Shown here one piece after another: positions 44,323-54,553 of a stretch of DNA of 64,000 nucleotides. The translations under genes were made by a program, and so were the position numbers. Location: the NCBI RefSeq assembly GCF_000143965.1, contig NC_014365.1:248001-312000 (forward strand), given 5' to 3'. Origin of the DNA: Desulfarculus baarsii DSM 2075 (GTDB taxonomy: Bacteria > Desulfobacterota > Desulfarculia > Desulfarculales > Desulfarculaceae). Position 1 is the first letter of the stretch, and every line of letters starts with the position of its first letter. The notes beneath the pieces were generated by a model, which did no database searches, was not told the origin of the DNA, and saw nothing but the letters and a program-made list of their open reading frames with translations.

Positions 44323-44371
44323 GCGGGGGGAACCTTTTTCTTTTGGCACAAAAGAAAAAGGTTCCCCCCGC
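44323..44371 (-). terminator. Perfect 23-bp inverted repeat behind rtcB
   Basis: Arms at 44323-44345 and 44349-44371 are perfectly complementary with a 3-base loop (GCA). The stem has a G/C-rich base and an AAAAGAAAAAGG top. It lies 6 bases past the rtcB stop and may end rtcB transcription or stabilise its mRNA; similar long hairpins follow genes in sulfate reducers. Confidence 0.65.
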
Positions 44372-44377
44372 GTCTTC

Positions 44378-45820
44378 CTAGCCTTTGATACAGACGAGGG
44401 GGCGAGTTTTGGCGACGATGGGGGCGACGCCGGAGTTTTGCATGATTGCGGCGATATTGTTGACGTTTTTGTATGCGTCGGGCATTTCTTCGGCGAGGGT
44501 GGCGCGGGCTTTGGCGCGGACGATAACGTTTGTTTGGGCCAATTCGGCGGAGATGTCGCGTCCTTTGGCGTTGTGTTTGGCTTTGGCGCGGGAGAGGCGT
44601 CGACCGGCGCCGTGGGCACTGCTGGCGAAGGTGAGTGTTTCGGCGAGATGGGAGCCTTTGAGGACGTAGCTTGCGCGGCCCATGTCGCCGGGGGTGAGCA
44701 CGGGTTGGCCGATGGCGGCGTAGCGAGGGGGCAATTCGGGATGATTTGGTCCCAGGGCGCGGGTTGCGCCTTTACGGTGGACCCACAGTTGGCGTTGGCG
44801 GTTGTGGACGGTGTGGGTTTCCAGTTTGGCGATATTGTGGGCCACGTCGTAGACGAGGGCCAGGCCCAGGTTGGCGGGGCTGATCTGGAGTGTTTGGCCG
44901 ATGGCTTGCCGTGCCAGGTGGGTGAGCATCTGGCGGTTGGCGAAGGCGAAGTTGGCGCTGGCGGCCATGGCGGCCAGGTAGGATTGTCCGACGGGGGAGT
45001 GGGGCGATGCGGCGATGAGCTGGCTATCGGGGGAATGGACGGCGTCTTTGTCTTGGCGCAATCTTTTGAGGTAGTCGTCGCAGACCTGGTGGCCGAGGCC
45101 GCGGGAGCCGCTGTGGATCCACAGGACGAGTTGACCGGGGAACAGGCCGAAGGCTTGGGCGGCGTCGGCGTCGGCTACGAGTTCGACCACGCCCAGTTCG
45201 ACGAAGTGGTTTCCCGCGCCGAGGGTGCCCAGTTGGTCGCGGCCCCTGTTTCTGGCGTGGGTGCTGACCTGGTCGGGGTCGGCGAGGGGGATTTGTCCGT
45301 TTGATTCGCAGAATTCCAGGTCGGTGGCTTGGCCGTGGCCGTTGTTGACGGCCCAGGCCGCGCCTTGGGTGAGGACGCGGTCGAGCTGGCGGTCGTCGAG
45401 GCGTTTTGCGCCGCCCTGGCCGACGCCGGCGGGGATTTGGGCGGCGAGGGCGTCGGCCAGGCGGGTCAGTTGTTGGTGGTTCAGGTCGGCGGCGACGAGT
45501 TTGGAGCGCAGCAGGCGCACGCCGCAGTTGATATCGTAGCCCACGCCGCCGGGCGAGACCACGCCGGCGTGGGGGTCGAAGGCGGCGACGCCGCCGATGG
45601 GGAAGCCGTAGCCCTGGTGGGCGTCGGGCATGGCCATGGCCGGGCCGACGATGCCCGGCAGGGCGGCCATGGCTTGGACTTGTTGCAGGGTTCCATCGGC
45701 GCGCACAGCGCCAATGAGTTCATCGTCAGAGAAAATTAAACCATCGGTGCGCATTTTGCCCTGGCGTGGCAGCAGCCAGCGGTGGGCGTCGAGCCTTTGC
45801 AGGGCGGGCTGGTCGGCCAT
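44378..45820 (-). CDS. rtcB: RNA-splicing ligase RtcB
   Basis: A 480-residue RNA ligase joining 2',3'-cyclic phosphate or 3'-phosphate ends to 5'-OH ends, using GTP and manganese. The Mn-binding Cys is in GYDINCGVR (near residue 98), further ligands in GAGNHFVELG, and the guanylylated His in SAHGAGRRLSR (near 402). The protein is full length. No rtcA or rtcR is adjacent, so it is a standalone copy here. It ends six bases before a perfect long hairpin. Confidence 0.96.
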   Translation of the reverse strand: MADQPALQRLDAHRWLLPRQGKMRTDGLIFSDDELIGAVRADGTLQQVQAMAALPGIVGPAMAMPDAHQGYGFPIGGVAAFDPHAGVVSPGGVGYDINCGVRLLRSKLVAADLNHQQLTRLADALAAQIPAGVGQGGAKRLDDRQLDRVLTQGAAWAVNNGHGQATDLEFCESNGQIPLADPDQVSTHARNRGRDQLGTLGAGNHFVELGVVELVADADAAQAFGLFPGQLVLWIHSGSRGLGHQVCDDYLKRLRQDKDAVHSPDSQLIAASPHSPVGQSYLAAMAASANFAFANRQMLTHLARQAIGQTLQISPANLGLALVYDVAHNIAKLETHTVHNRQRQLWVHRKGATRALGPNHPELPPRYAAIGQPVLTPGDMGRASYVLKGSHLAETLTFASSAHGAGRRLSRAKAKHNAKGRDISAELAQTNVIVRAKARATLAEEMPDAYKNVNNIAAIMQNSGVAPIVAKTRPLVCIKG

Positions 45821-45838
45821 GGCGGCGTTTTTTTCGGC

Positions 45839-46663
45839 CTAGACCCACTGGGCGCGCAGGGGTTTGCGCTCGGGACAGCGGAAATACTTCACGTTGGGCT
45901 TGCCGATCATCAGGCCGGCCTTGACGACGTGGCCCTCGGGCAGGTCGAGCAGGGCTTGCAGTGGCGGCCAGAAGAGGGCGGCGGCCTGGAAATAGCCGGC
46001 CCAGCAGGTGCCCAGGCCCAGGGTGGGGGCGTAGAGTTCCAGGTAGGTCAGGGCGATGTCGGCCGAGCGGTCGGCAAAGCGGTCCTCGGCGTGGGCGTGA
46101 CAGACGGCCAGGTGTGGCGCGCCGCGCATGATGAAGTCCACGCCGTTTTTGAAGGCCTTTACGATGACGGCCATGTTCATCATCTGGGCCATGGGGTCGT
46201 TTTTCTCTACGAGGCGCTCCATCCATGCGGCCACGCCGGCGGCCACGTCGTGGACGTCGGCTGGTTTGGTGTATATTTTCCAGTGGATGGACTGGGAGTT
46301 GTGGCCGGTTTGGGCATAGCGGGCCATATCCATGAGCTGTTCCAGCTCGGCGCGGGAGGCGCTGGCGTCTTTTTTGAACTGGCGGATGGAGCGGCGCGAG
46401 CGCAAGAATTGTTTGGCCTGGGCCTGGCTGACGGCGTTTTCCTTGACGATGGGCGGGCAGTCCTCGCTCTTGACCTGGGGGTGGCTGATGGCCCCGAAGG
46501 GGCAGACGGCCACGCAGTGGCCACAGGCGATGCAAAAGGCCTCGGCCCCGGCGATGACCTGGGGATAGCCGCCCTCGGGCATGTGCATGATCTGCACGGG
46601 GCAGTCGGCCACGCAGAGGTTATCCTGCTTGCATTTGTCCTCGTCCACGATAAGCAAGCCCAT
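45839..46663 (-). CDS. Ferredoxin-nitroreductase fusion protein
   Basis: A 274-residue protein. An N-terminal 2x[4Fe-4S] ferredoxin part has CKQDNLCVADCP (Cys11, Cys17, Cys21) and CIACGHCVAVCPFG (about residues 44-54). A flavin nitroreductase domain follows (RSRRSIRQFKKD near 90, MARYAQTGHNSQ near 113, GLGTCWAGYF near 218). Such proteins are common in anaerobes as FMN-dependent reductases; the substrate is unknown. It lies between rtcB and gpsA on the same strand with short gaps. Confidence 0.9.
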   Translation of the reverse strand: MGLLIVDEDKCKQDNLCVADCPVQIMHMPEGGYPQVIAGAEAFCIACGHCVAVCPFGAISHPQVKSEDCPPIVKENAVSQAQAKQFLRSRRSIRQFKKDASASRAELEQLMDMARYAQTGHNSQSIHWKIYTKPADVHDVAAGVAAWMERLVEKNDPMAQMMNMAVIVKAFKNGVDFIMRGAPHLAVCHAHAEDRFADRSADIALTYLELYAPTLGLGTCWAGYFQAAALFWPPLQALLDLPEGHVVKAGLMIGKPNVKYFRCPERKPLRAQWV

Positions 46664-46689
46664 TTTTTATCCTTCCGCTGTGTTTTTGG

Positions 46690-47716
46690 TTAACTATCGG
46701 CGACCCAATAGTGTTCTTGCTTGAGCGAGCGGGTCATCAGCTCCAGCAGGGCGTCGGCCGGTGGCAGGCCGTCGTAGATCACTTTCTTGACGGCCTGGAC
46801 GATGGGCATTTCGACGCCGGCCCGTTTGGCGATCTGCAAGACGGTGAGGGTGTTTTTGACGCCCTCGGCCACGGTGCGGGTGGAGGCCTGGATCTGGGCG
46901 ATGGTCTCGCCCTGGGCCAGGCGCTTGCCCACGGTGCGGTTGCGGCTGAGGTTTCCGGTGCAGGTCAGCACCAGGTCGCCCAGGCCGGCCAAGCCCGAGA
47001 GGGTGGCCAGTTGGCCGCCTCTGGCCATGGCCAGGCGGGTCATTTCGGCCAGGCCGCGGGTGATCATGGCCGCCTGGCTGTTGTAGCCCAGCTCCAGGCC
47101 GGCGACCATGCCCGAGGCGATGGCCAGGGGATTTTTGACCGCGCCGCCGATCTCGACGCCGACGGTGTCGGGGCTGGTGTAGACGCGGAAGAGGGTGGTG
47201 GCGAAGGCGTGTTGAACGAGGTTGGCCACGTCGGGGTCGCGTCCGGCCACGGTGACGGCGGTGGGCACGGCGCGGGCCACTTCCTTGGCGAAGGATGGTC
47301 CGCTGAGGGCGGTCAGGCGGCGATGATAGCGTTTATCGAGGACATCCTCGGCCACCTCGCACATGGTGTAGCCGCTTTGATCTTCGATGCCCTTGGAGCA
47401 ACTGACGATGATGGCGTCTTTTTCCAGGTGGGGGGCCAACTGGCCCAGCACCTGGCGAAAGACGTGGCTGGGCGTGACCATAACCACCAATCGAGCGCCG
47501 GCCACGGCCTGGGCCAGGTCGTTGGTGGCGACGATGGCCGGGTCGAGCATTACGCCTTCGAGGTAGAGCTTGTTTTCGCGCAGGTCGTTGACCTGGCGGG
47601 CCACCTCGGGCTCCAGGGCCCACAGGCGCACTTTTTGTCCGGCCCAGGCCAGTTGCTGGGCCAGGGCGCTGCCCCAGGCCCCGGCCCCGATCACCGCCGC
47701 CTCCAGGGCCAGGGGT

Positions 47717-47724
<8 letters not shown>
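46690..47724 (-). CDS. gpsA: NAD(P)-dependent glycerol-3-phosphate dehydrogenase
   Basis: A 344-residue enzyme making sn-glycerol 3-phosphate for phospholipids. The nucleotide-binding loop is [16 protein letters not shown] at the N-terminus. Catalytic Lys lies in the [19 protein letters not shown] block (near residue 195), with LAEMTRLA and [14 protein letters not shown] following. Length is standard (about 330-340). Its start overlaps the end of gyrA by eight bases, so it is translationally coupled to gyrA. Confidence 0.96.
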
Positions 47725-50221
<2,497 letters not shown>

Positions 50222-50450
50222 GGGCGGTGTATCTCCAGGAAATTCCAATGGGTGGGGGCCTTGCCGGAGGAAATGGGTCTCAACGGCCCGGATTGCTTAT
50301 AACCCGTCGAATTTTAACAGTATCAGGCCAAAATTGCAAAGATAATGCGCGGCCTTGGCCGCCGCGCCCCGCCGCCGTCGGCCGGCCGGCCTTGACCTGG
50401 CCCCGAGCCTGGAATATGCTTGAAACCCTTAAAAGCGGAGACGATTGAAG

Positions 50451-51116
50451 ATGGTTCCCCTGATCGCTTTTTGCGGGGCCTCGGGCAGCGGCAAAACGAC
50501 GCTTCTGGAAAAGGTGCTGGCCGAGCTGAGCGCCCGCGGCCTGGCCGTGGGGGCGCTCAAGCATCACGGCCACGGTGGGGCGGTGGTCGAGCCGGCCGTT
50601 CTGGCCGGCAAGGATAGCGCTCGTCTGGCCGCCAGCGGCGCGCGCCGCGTGATGCTCTGTCACCCAGGCGGGCTGTCCATCAGCGCCGACGCCAGCCACG
50701 CCGCCTTGGATCTGCCGGCCTTGGCCAGCCGCTTTTTCTACGACCTGGACCTGGCGCTGGCCGAGGGCTTCAAGACGGCCGCCGTCGACAAGATCGAAGT
50801 GGTCGCGCCGGGGGCCCAGCCCTTGCTGCCGTCGGGCGGCCAGCTTTTGGCCCTGGCCCGGCGGGGCGGGGCCGGCCGCGAGGGCGATCTGCCCGTTTTG
50901 GACGCCGACGACGCCGTGGCCGTGGCCGACTTCTGCCTGGCCGCCATTCGCCGCCGCCAGCGGCCCGGCCCGTCAACCGTGCGGGCGCGCGTGGGCGGGG
51001 CCGAGCTTGGCCTCAACGCCTTCAGCCAGCGGGTCATCGCCGGCGCGCTGCGCGGGCTGCTGGCCGGCTTCAAGGGCGGCGACGCGCCGGGGCCCATCGA
51101 GGTGATCATTGACTGA
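50451..51116 (+). CDS. mobB: Molybdopterin-guanine dinucleotide biosynthesis adaptor MobB
   Basis: A 221-residue P-loop GTPase of the MobB family. Walker A GASGSGKTTLLEKVL is at about residues 9-23, with the conserved LKHHGH block (near 39) and ARLAASGARRVML (near 58), then EGFK (near 106). It aids MobA in making the guanine dinucleotide form of the molybdenum cofactor. The C-terminal segment (VGGAELGLNAFSQRVIAGALRGLL) is an added domain seen in some MobB proteins. ATG 50451 is used, and the next gene overlaps its end. Confidence 0.88.
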   Translation: MVPLIAFCGASGSGKTTLLEKVLAELSARGLAVGALKHHGHGGAVVEPAVLAGKDSARLAASGARRVMLCHPGGLSISADASHAALDLPALASRFFYDLDLALAEGFKTAAVDKIEVVAPGAQPLLPSGGQLLALARRGGAGREGDLPVLDADDAVAVADFCLAAIRRRQRPGPSTVRARVGGAELGLNAFSQRVIAGALRGLLAGFKGGDAPGPIEVIID

Positions 51117-51699
51117 CGAGCTTTTTCAGCCCATCACCGCCGACACGCCCCTGCCCAGCCTCGCCGAGATCATGGCCATGTGGGAGGCCCACGCCATGCT
51201 CGACAACATCCGCGCCCACTCGCGGGTGGTGCGCGACGTGGCCCTGCGCGTGGCCGACTGGTTGGTCGCGGGCGGCCTGCGCCTTAACCTGCCGGCCATC
51301 GAGGCCGGGGCCCTGTTGCACGACATCGCCAAGACCCCCTGCCTGGGCAGCGACCGCCGCCACGACATCGAAGGCGCGCTGATGGTGGCCCAGGCCGGCT
51401 ATCCGGCCCTGTCGTGGCTGGTGCGCTATCACGTGCGTCTGCCCAAGGATCACCCCATCGACGAGTCGGCGGTGATCAACTACGCCGACAAGCGCGTGCG
51501 GCACGACGAGGTCGTCTCGTTGGATCTGCGCTACGATTATTTTATCGAACACTATGGCCGGGGCGTGCCCGAGTATCTGGAGCGCATCGAGCAGGGCCGC
51601 CTCAAGGCCCATCGCGCCGAGGCCCGGCTTTTTTCGCTGATGAAGGACAACCACCGCCCGGAGGAGATCACCAGGCTGTGGCGGGAGGGGGCGTTATGA
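51109..51699 (+). CDS. HD-domain (HDIG) phosphohydrolase
   Basis: A 196-residue metal-dependent phosphohydrolase. Metal ligands occur in HSRVVRDVALRV (near residue 38), LLHDIAK (near 69), DIEGALMVAQAG and YHVRLPKDH. It starts at TTG 51109 after GAGGTG and overlaps the mobB stop by eight bases; ATG codons occur only further in. Substrate is unknown. It overlaps ddl by ATGA, so mobB, this gene and ddl form one unit. Confidence 0.82.
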   Translation: MTDELFQPITADTPLPSLAEIMAMWEAHAMLDNIRAHSRVVRDVALRVADWLVAGGLRLNLPAIEAGALLHDIAKTPCLGSDRRHDIEGALMVAQAGYPALSWLVRYHVRLPKDHPIDESAVINYADKRVRHDEVVSLDLRYDYFIEHYGRGVPEYLERIEQGRLKAHRAEARLFSLMKDNHRPEEITRLWREGAL

Positions 51700-52660
51700 G
51701 CGCGCGACGGCCGCGCATCGCGGTGATCATGGGCGGCGATTCCTCGGAGCGGCCGGTTTCTCTCAAAAGCGGCGGGGCCGTGGCCCAGGCCCTGGACCCG
51801 GGCAAGTATCACGTCGTCACCTACGACCCGCCCAGCGATCTGCTGCGCCTGGTCGATGACGCCGACAGCCTGGACGCGGCCCTGATCATGCTCCACGGCC
51901 GGGGCGGCGAGGACGGCTGCATGCAGGGCCTGCTGGACCTGCTGGGCGTGCCCTATCAGTGCGCGGGCGTGTTGGGCTGCGCGCTGGCCATGAACAAGGT
52001 GATGGCCAAGGAGCGCTTTCGCCAGTTCGGCCTGCCGGTGGCCGATGATTTCGTCTTCGAGGCCGGCCAGCCCGGCGTGGTCGAGGAGGCCCTCCTGCGT
52101 CTGGGCCTGCCGCTGGTGATCAAGCCCGCCTGCGAAGGATCGAGCTTTGGCGTGACGATTTGCCAGCGGCCCGAGCAGGTCGGCCCGGCCATCGTCGAGG
52201 CCTCGGCCAAGGACAGCCTAATTTTGGCCGAAAAGTGCATCATCGGCCGCGCGAGATCACCTGCGGGGTGATCGGCGAGCCCGATCCCAAGCCCTTGCCG
52301 CTGGTGGAGATCTCGCCGGGGCCGGGGCATGCGTTTTTCGACTACCAGGCCAAGTACACCCCCGGCGCCAGCCGCGAGGTCTGTCCGGCGCCGTTGGACG
52401 CGGCGCTCACCGCCCGCATCCAGGAGCTGGGCGTGTTGGCCCACCAGGCCTTGGGTTTGCGACGCTATTCACGGGCCGACTTCATCTTGGGGCCCGATGG
52501 CCCGGTGCTTTTGGAGGTCAACACCATCCCCGGCATGACCGAGACCAGCCTGCTGCCCCAGGCGGCGGCGGCGGCGGGCATGGATTACGCCGCCCTGGTC
52601 GAGGCCTTGCTGCAATTGGCCTTGCAATCGGGCGGCAAATTGGCCAGAAAAGAAAGATAG
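51696..52660 (+). pseudogene. ddl: D-alanine--D-alanine ligase, frameshifted
   Basis: The ATP-grasp ligase for the peptidoglycan dipeptide D-Ala-D-Ala, read in two frames. The N-terminal part (VIMGGDSSERPVSLKSG, LPLVIKPACEGSSFGV) runs to a stop at 52271; the C-terminal part (ITCGVIGEPDPKPLPLVEI, LLEVNTIPGMTETSLLPQ) continues in another frame. They join around 52249-52256, where CGCGCGAG replaces an expected CGCGAG, a two-base surplus. Taken together the product would be about 320 residues, normal for Ddl. It is either a real mutation, a sequencing error in a GC run or a slippage site. GGAGGGGG precedes ATG 51696. Confidence 0.85.
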
Positions 52661-52714
52661 ACCCCCGGCCGCCCGCGCGGCTGGATCGGCACTTTCAATT
52701 TTGGAGAAGCAACC

Positions 52715-52879
52715 ATGGGCAAAAAAGCACTGCTTTTGATCGTCGCCATTTGCCTGGCCCTGGCCCCGTTGGCCGCCTGCCAGAGCATGGGCAAGGCTAC
52801 CGGAACCGCCGTCAAGAGCGTGGAAAAGGGCGGTGAGGACTTCCAGAAGGGCTACGAGGAAGGCAAAAGCGGCAACTAG
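52715..52879 (+). CDS. Tiny entericidin-like lipoprotein
   Basis: A 54-residue gene. The first 22 residues form a lipoprotein signal (hydrophobic LLLIVAICLALAPLAAC with Cys22 as the acylation site), and the mature part is a small charged Gly/Lys/Glu-rich peptide (KSVEKGGEDFQKGYEEGK). This matches the size and layout of entericidin-like lipoproteins; the function is unknown. TTGGAGAAG precedes ATG 52715. It follows ddl by 54 bases. Confidence 0.72.
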   Translation: MGKKALLLIVAICLALAPLAACQSMGKATGTAVKSVEKGGEDFQKGYEEGKSGN

Positions 52880-52916
52880 CGATTGTCCGCGGGCAAACTC
52901 GCTGGGCGCGCCGCGC

Positions 52917-54257
52917 TCACAAGGGCGGGGCGGCCTTGGCCGGCGTCAGGCCTTGGTCGCCCAGCCAAGCCAGCAGGTCTTGCATGGCCCGGCGGGCCAA
53001 GAGCGCGCCACGGTCTTTCTTGGGTATCTTTTTGCCGCCCAGCGGCGGCAGCAAGCCGAAATTGACGTTGCTGGGCTGGAAGTCCTTGGTCTGGTCGTTG
53101 GCCAGATGGGCCAACAGCCCGCCCAGGGCGGTGGTGGCCGGCGGGCGCAGCGGCTGCTGGCCCTTGAGCAGGCGCGCGGCGTTGAGGCCACAGAGCAACC
53201 CGGCGGCCATGGACTCCACGTAGCCCTCCACCCCCGCCAGTTGGCCGGCCACGAAGACGTTTGGCGCGGTTCTCAGGCGCATGAAGGCGTCGAGCACGCG
53301 GGGCGCGTCGACAAAGCTGTTGCGGTGGATCGAGCCCAGGCGGGCGAACTCGGCGTGGGCCAGGGCCGGGATCAAGCGAAACACGCGCAGTTGTGACTGG
53401 TGGGTCAACTTTGTTTGAAAGCCGACCATGTTCAGCAGCCGGCCCTCGGCGTCTTCCTTGCGCAGTTGCACCACGGCGTGAAAGCGGCCCGGCTGGCCCG
53501 GCCGGTGCAGGCCCACGGGCTTCATCGGGCCAAAGAGCAGGGTCTGTTCGCCCCGGGCGGCCATGACCTCAATGGGCAGGCAGCCCTCGAAAAAACGTGG
53601 TGATTCAAAGTCGTGCAAGGCTACGTTTTCGGCGGCGGTCAGGGCTGCGTAGAAGGCGGCCCACTGCTGGCGGTCCAGGGGGCAGTTGAGGTAATCGCCC
53701 TGGCCGGGCTCGGCCCAGCGGTCGCCCCAGAAGGCGTGGTCCATGTCCACGGATTCGCGGGTGACGATGGGGGCGATGGCGTCGTAGAAGTGCAGATGGG
53801 CGGCCCCGGCGCGCTGGGCCAGCCACTGGGCCAGGGCCCCGTCGGTCAGCGGGCCGCTGGCCAGGATGCACGGCGCGTCCTCGGGCGGGGCGACGGCCTC
53901 CTGGCCGATCAGCTTGATGCGCGGATGATTTCTGACCTGCTGGTCGACAAGCTCGGCGAAGCGGCCGCGGTCCACGGCCAGGGCCTTGCCGGCCGGCACG
54001 GCGCTCTGGCGGGCGGCGGCCATCAGCCGCGAGCCCATGATTTCCAGCTCCAGCTTCAAAAGGCCCACGGCGCTGCTGGGTTGGTCGTTGCGCAGCGAGT
54101 TGGAGCAGACCAGCTCGGCCAGGCGCGGGTCGTGATGGGCCGGCGACATGCGCGCTGGCTTCATTTCGATCAGGCGCACCTGCACGCCGGCCTCGGCCGC
54201 TTGCAGGGCGGCCTCGCAGCCGGCCAGGCCGCCTCCGATGACGAAGAGGGTTTCCAT
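52917..54257 (-). CDS. trmFO: tRNA (uracil-54-C5)-methyltransferase, folate-dependent
   Basis: A 446-residue flavoprotein making ribothymidine at tRNA position 54 with methylene-tetrahydrofolate. The FAD-binding loop is FVIGGGLAGCEAALQAAEAG at the N-terminus (residues 5-24), followed by IEMKP and the CSNSLR motif (near residue 54) of TrmFO. The family's YVESMAAGLLCGLNAARLL is near the C-terminus. ATG 54257 begins the conserved start; the frame remains open further upstream but without a ribosome-binding site. It is convergent with the tiny lipoprotein gene. Confidence 0.95.
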   Translation of the reverse strand: METLFVIGGGLAGCEAALQAAEAGVQVRLIEMKPARMSPAHHDPRLAELVCSNSLRNDQPSSAVGLLKLELEIMGSRLMAAARQSAVPAGKALAVDRGRFAELVDQQVRNHPRIKLIGQEAVAPPEDAPCILASGPLTDGALAQWLAQRAGAAHLHFYDAIAPIVTRESVDMDHAFWGDRWAEPGQGDYLNCPLDRQQWAAFYAALTAAENVALHDFESPRFFEGCLPIEVMAARGEQTLLFGPMKPVGLHRPGQPGRFHAVVQLRKEDAEGRLLNMVGFQTKLTHQSQLRVFRLIPALAHAEFARLGSIHRNSFVDAPRVLDAFMRLRTAPNVFVAGQLAGVEGYVESMAAGLLCGLNAARLLKGQQPLRPPATTALGGLLAHLANDQTKDFQPSNVNFGLLPPLGGKKIPKKDRGALLARRAMQDLLAWLGDQGLTPAKAAPPL

Positions 54258-54553
54258 GGGCCGATGGTACCACAGGCCCGGCCGCCCGGCCAGTTCGGCC
54301 CCGGCCATCCCTTTGGCCAAAAAGTGTTTTTTGGCTTTTTGTGGCGTTGTTGGTTGGGTCACAATAGGCTCTTTTGTAGGCTAGGCTGGGCTTTTGGGGC
54401 TGGTGGCCGGCTTGGGGCCGGCGGGGCGGGGCGCTTTGGAGGCCATCGGCCAGGCCGGCGCAAAGTGCTTGGCAAGGCCGGGCAAACATTATAGTGTCTT
54501 GCCCATGGGCTCGGCGTGGGTGGCGCGCGTTCTTTTACTGGCGGAGGGGCTTG

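Larger units (their letters stand above)
42980..44377. other. 1.4-kb noncoding repeat region
   Basis: Between the GGDEF gene and rtcB no convincing gene exists. Contents in order: an AT-rich stretch (43000-43120), a long purine tract (43124-43193), two identical copies of a 262-base element each followed by a purine tract and a GC-rich pyrimidine/purine repeat, a partial third copy near 44121-44168, two GCGAAGC hairpins, and a perfect 23-bp inverted repeat. Open frames within it are duplicated with the repeat and show no codon-like character. Confidence 0.8.
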
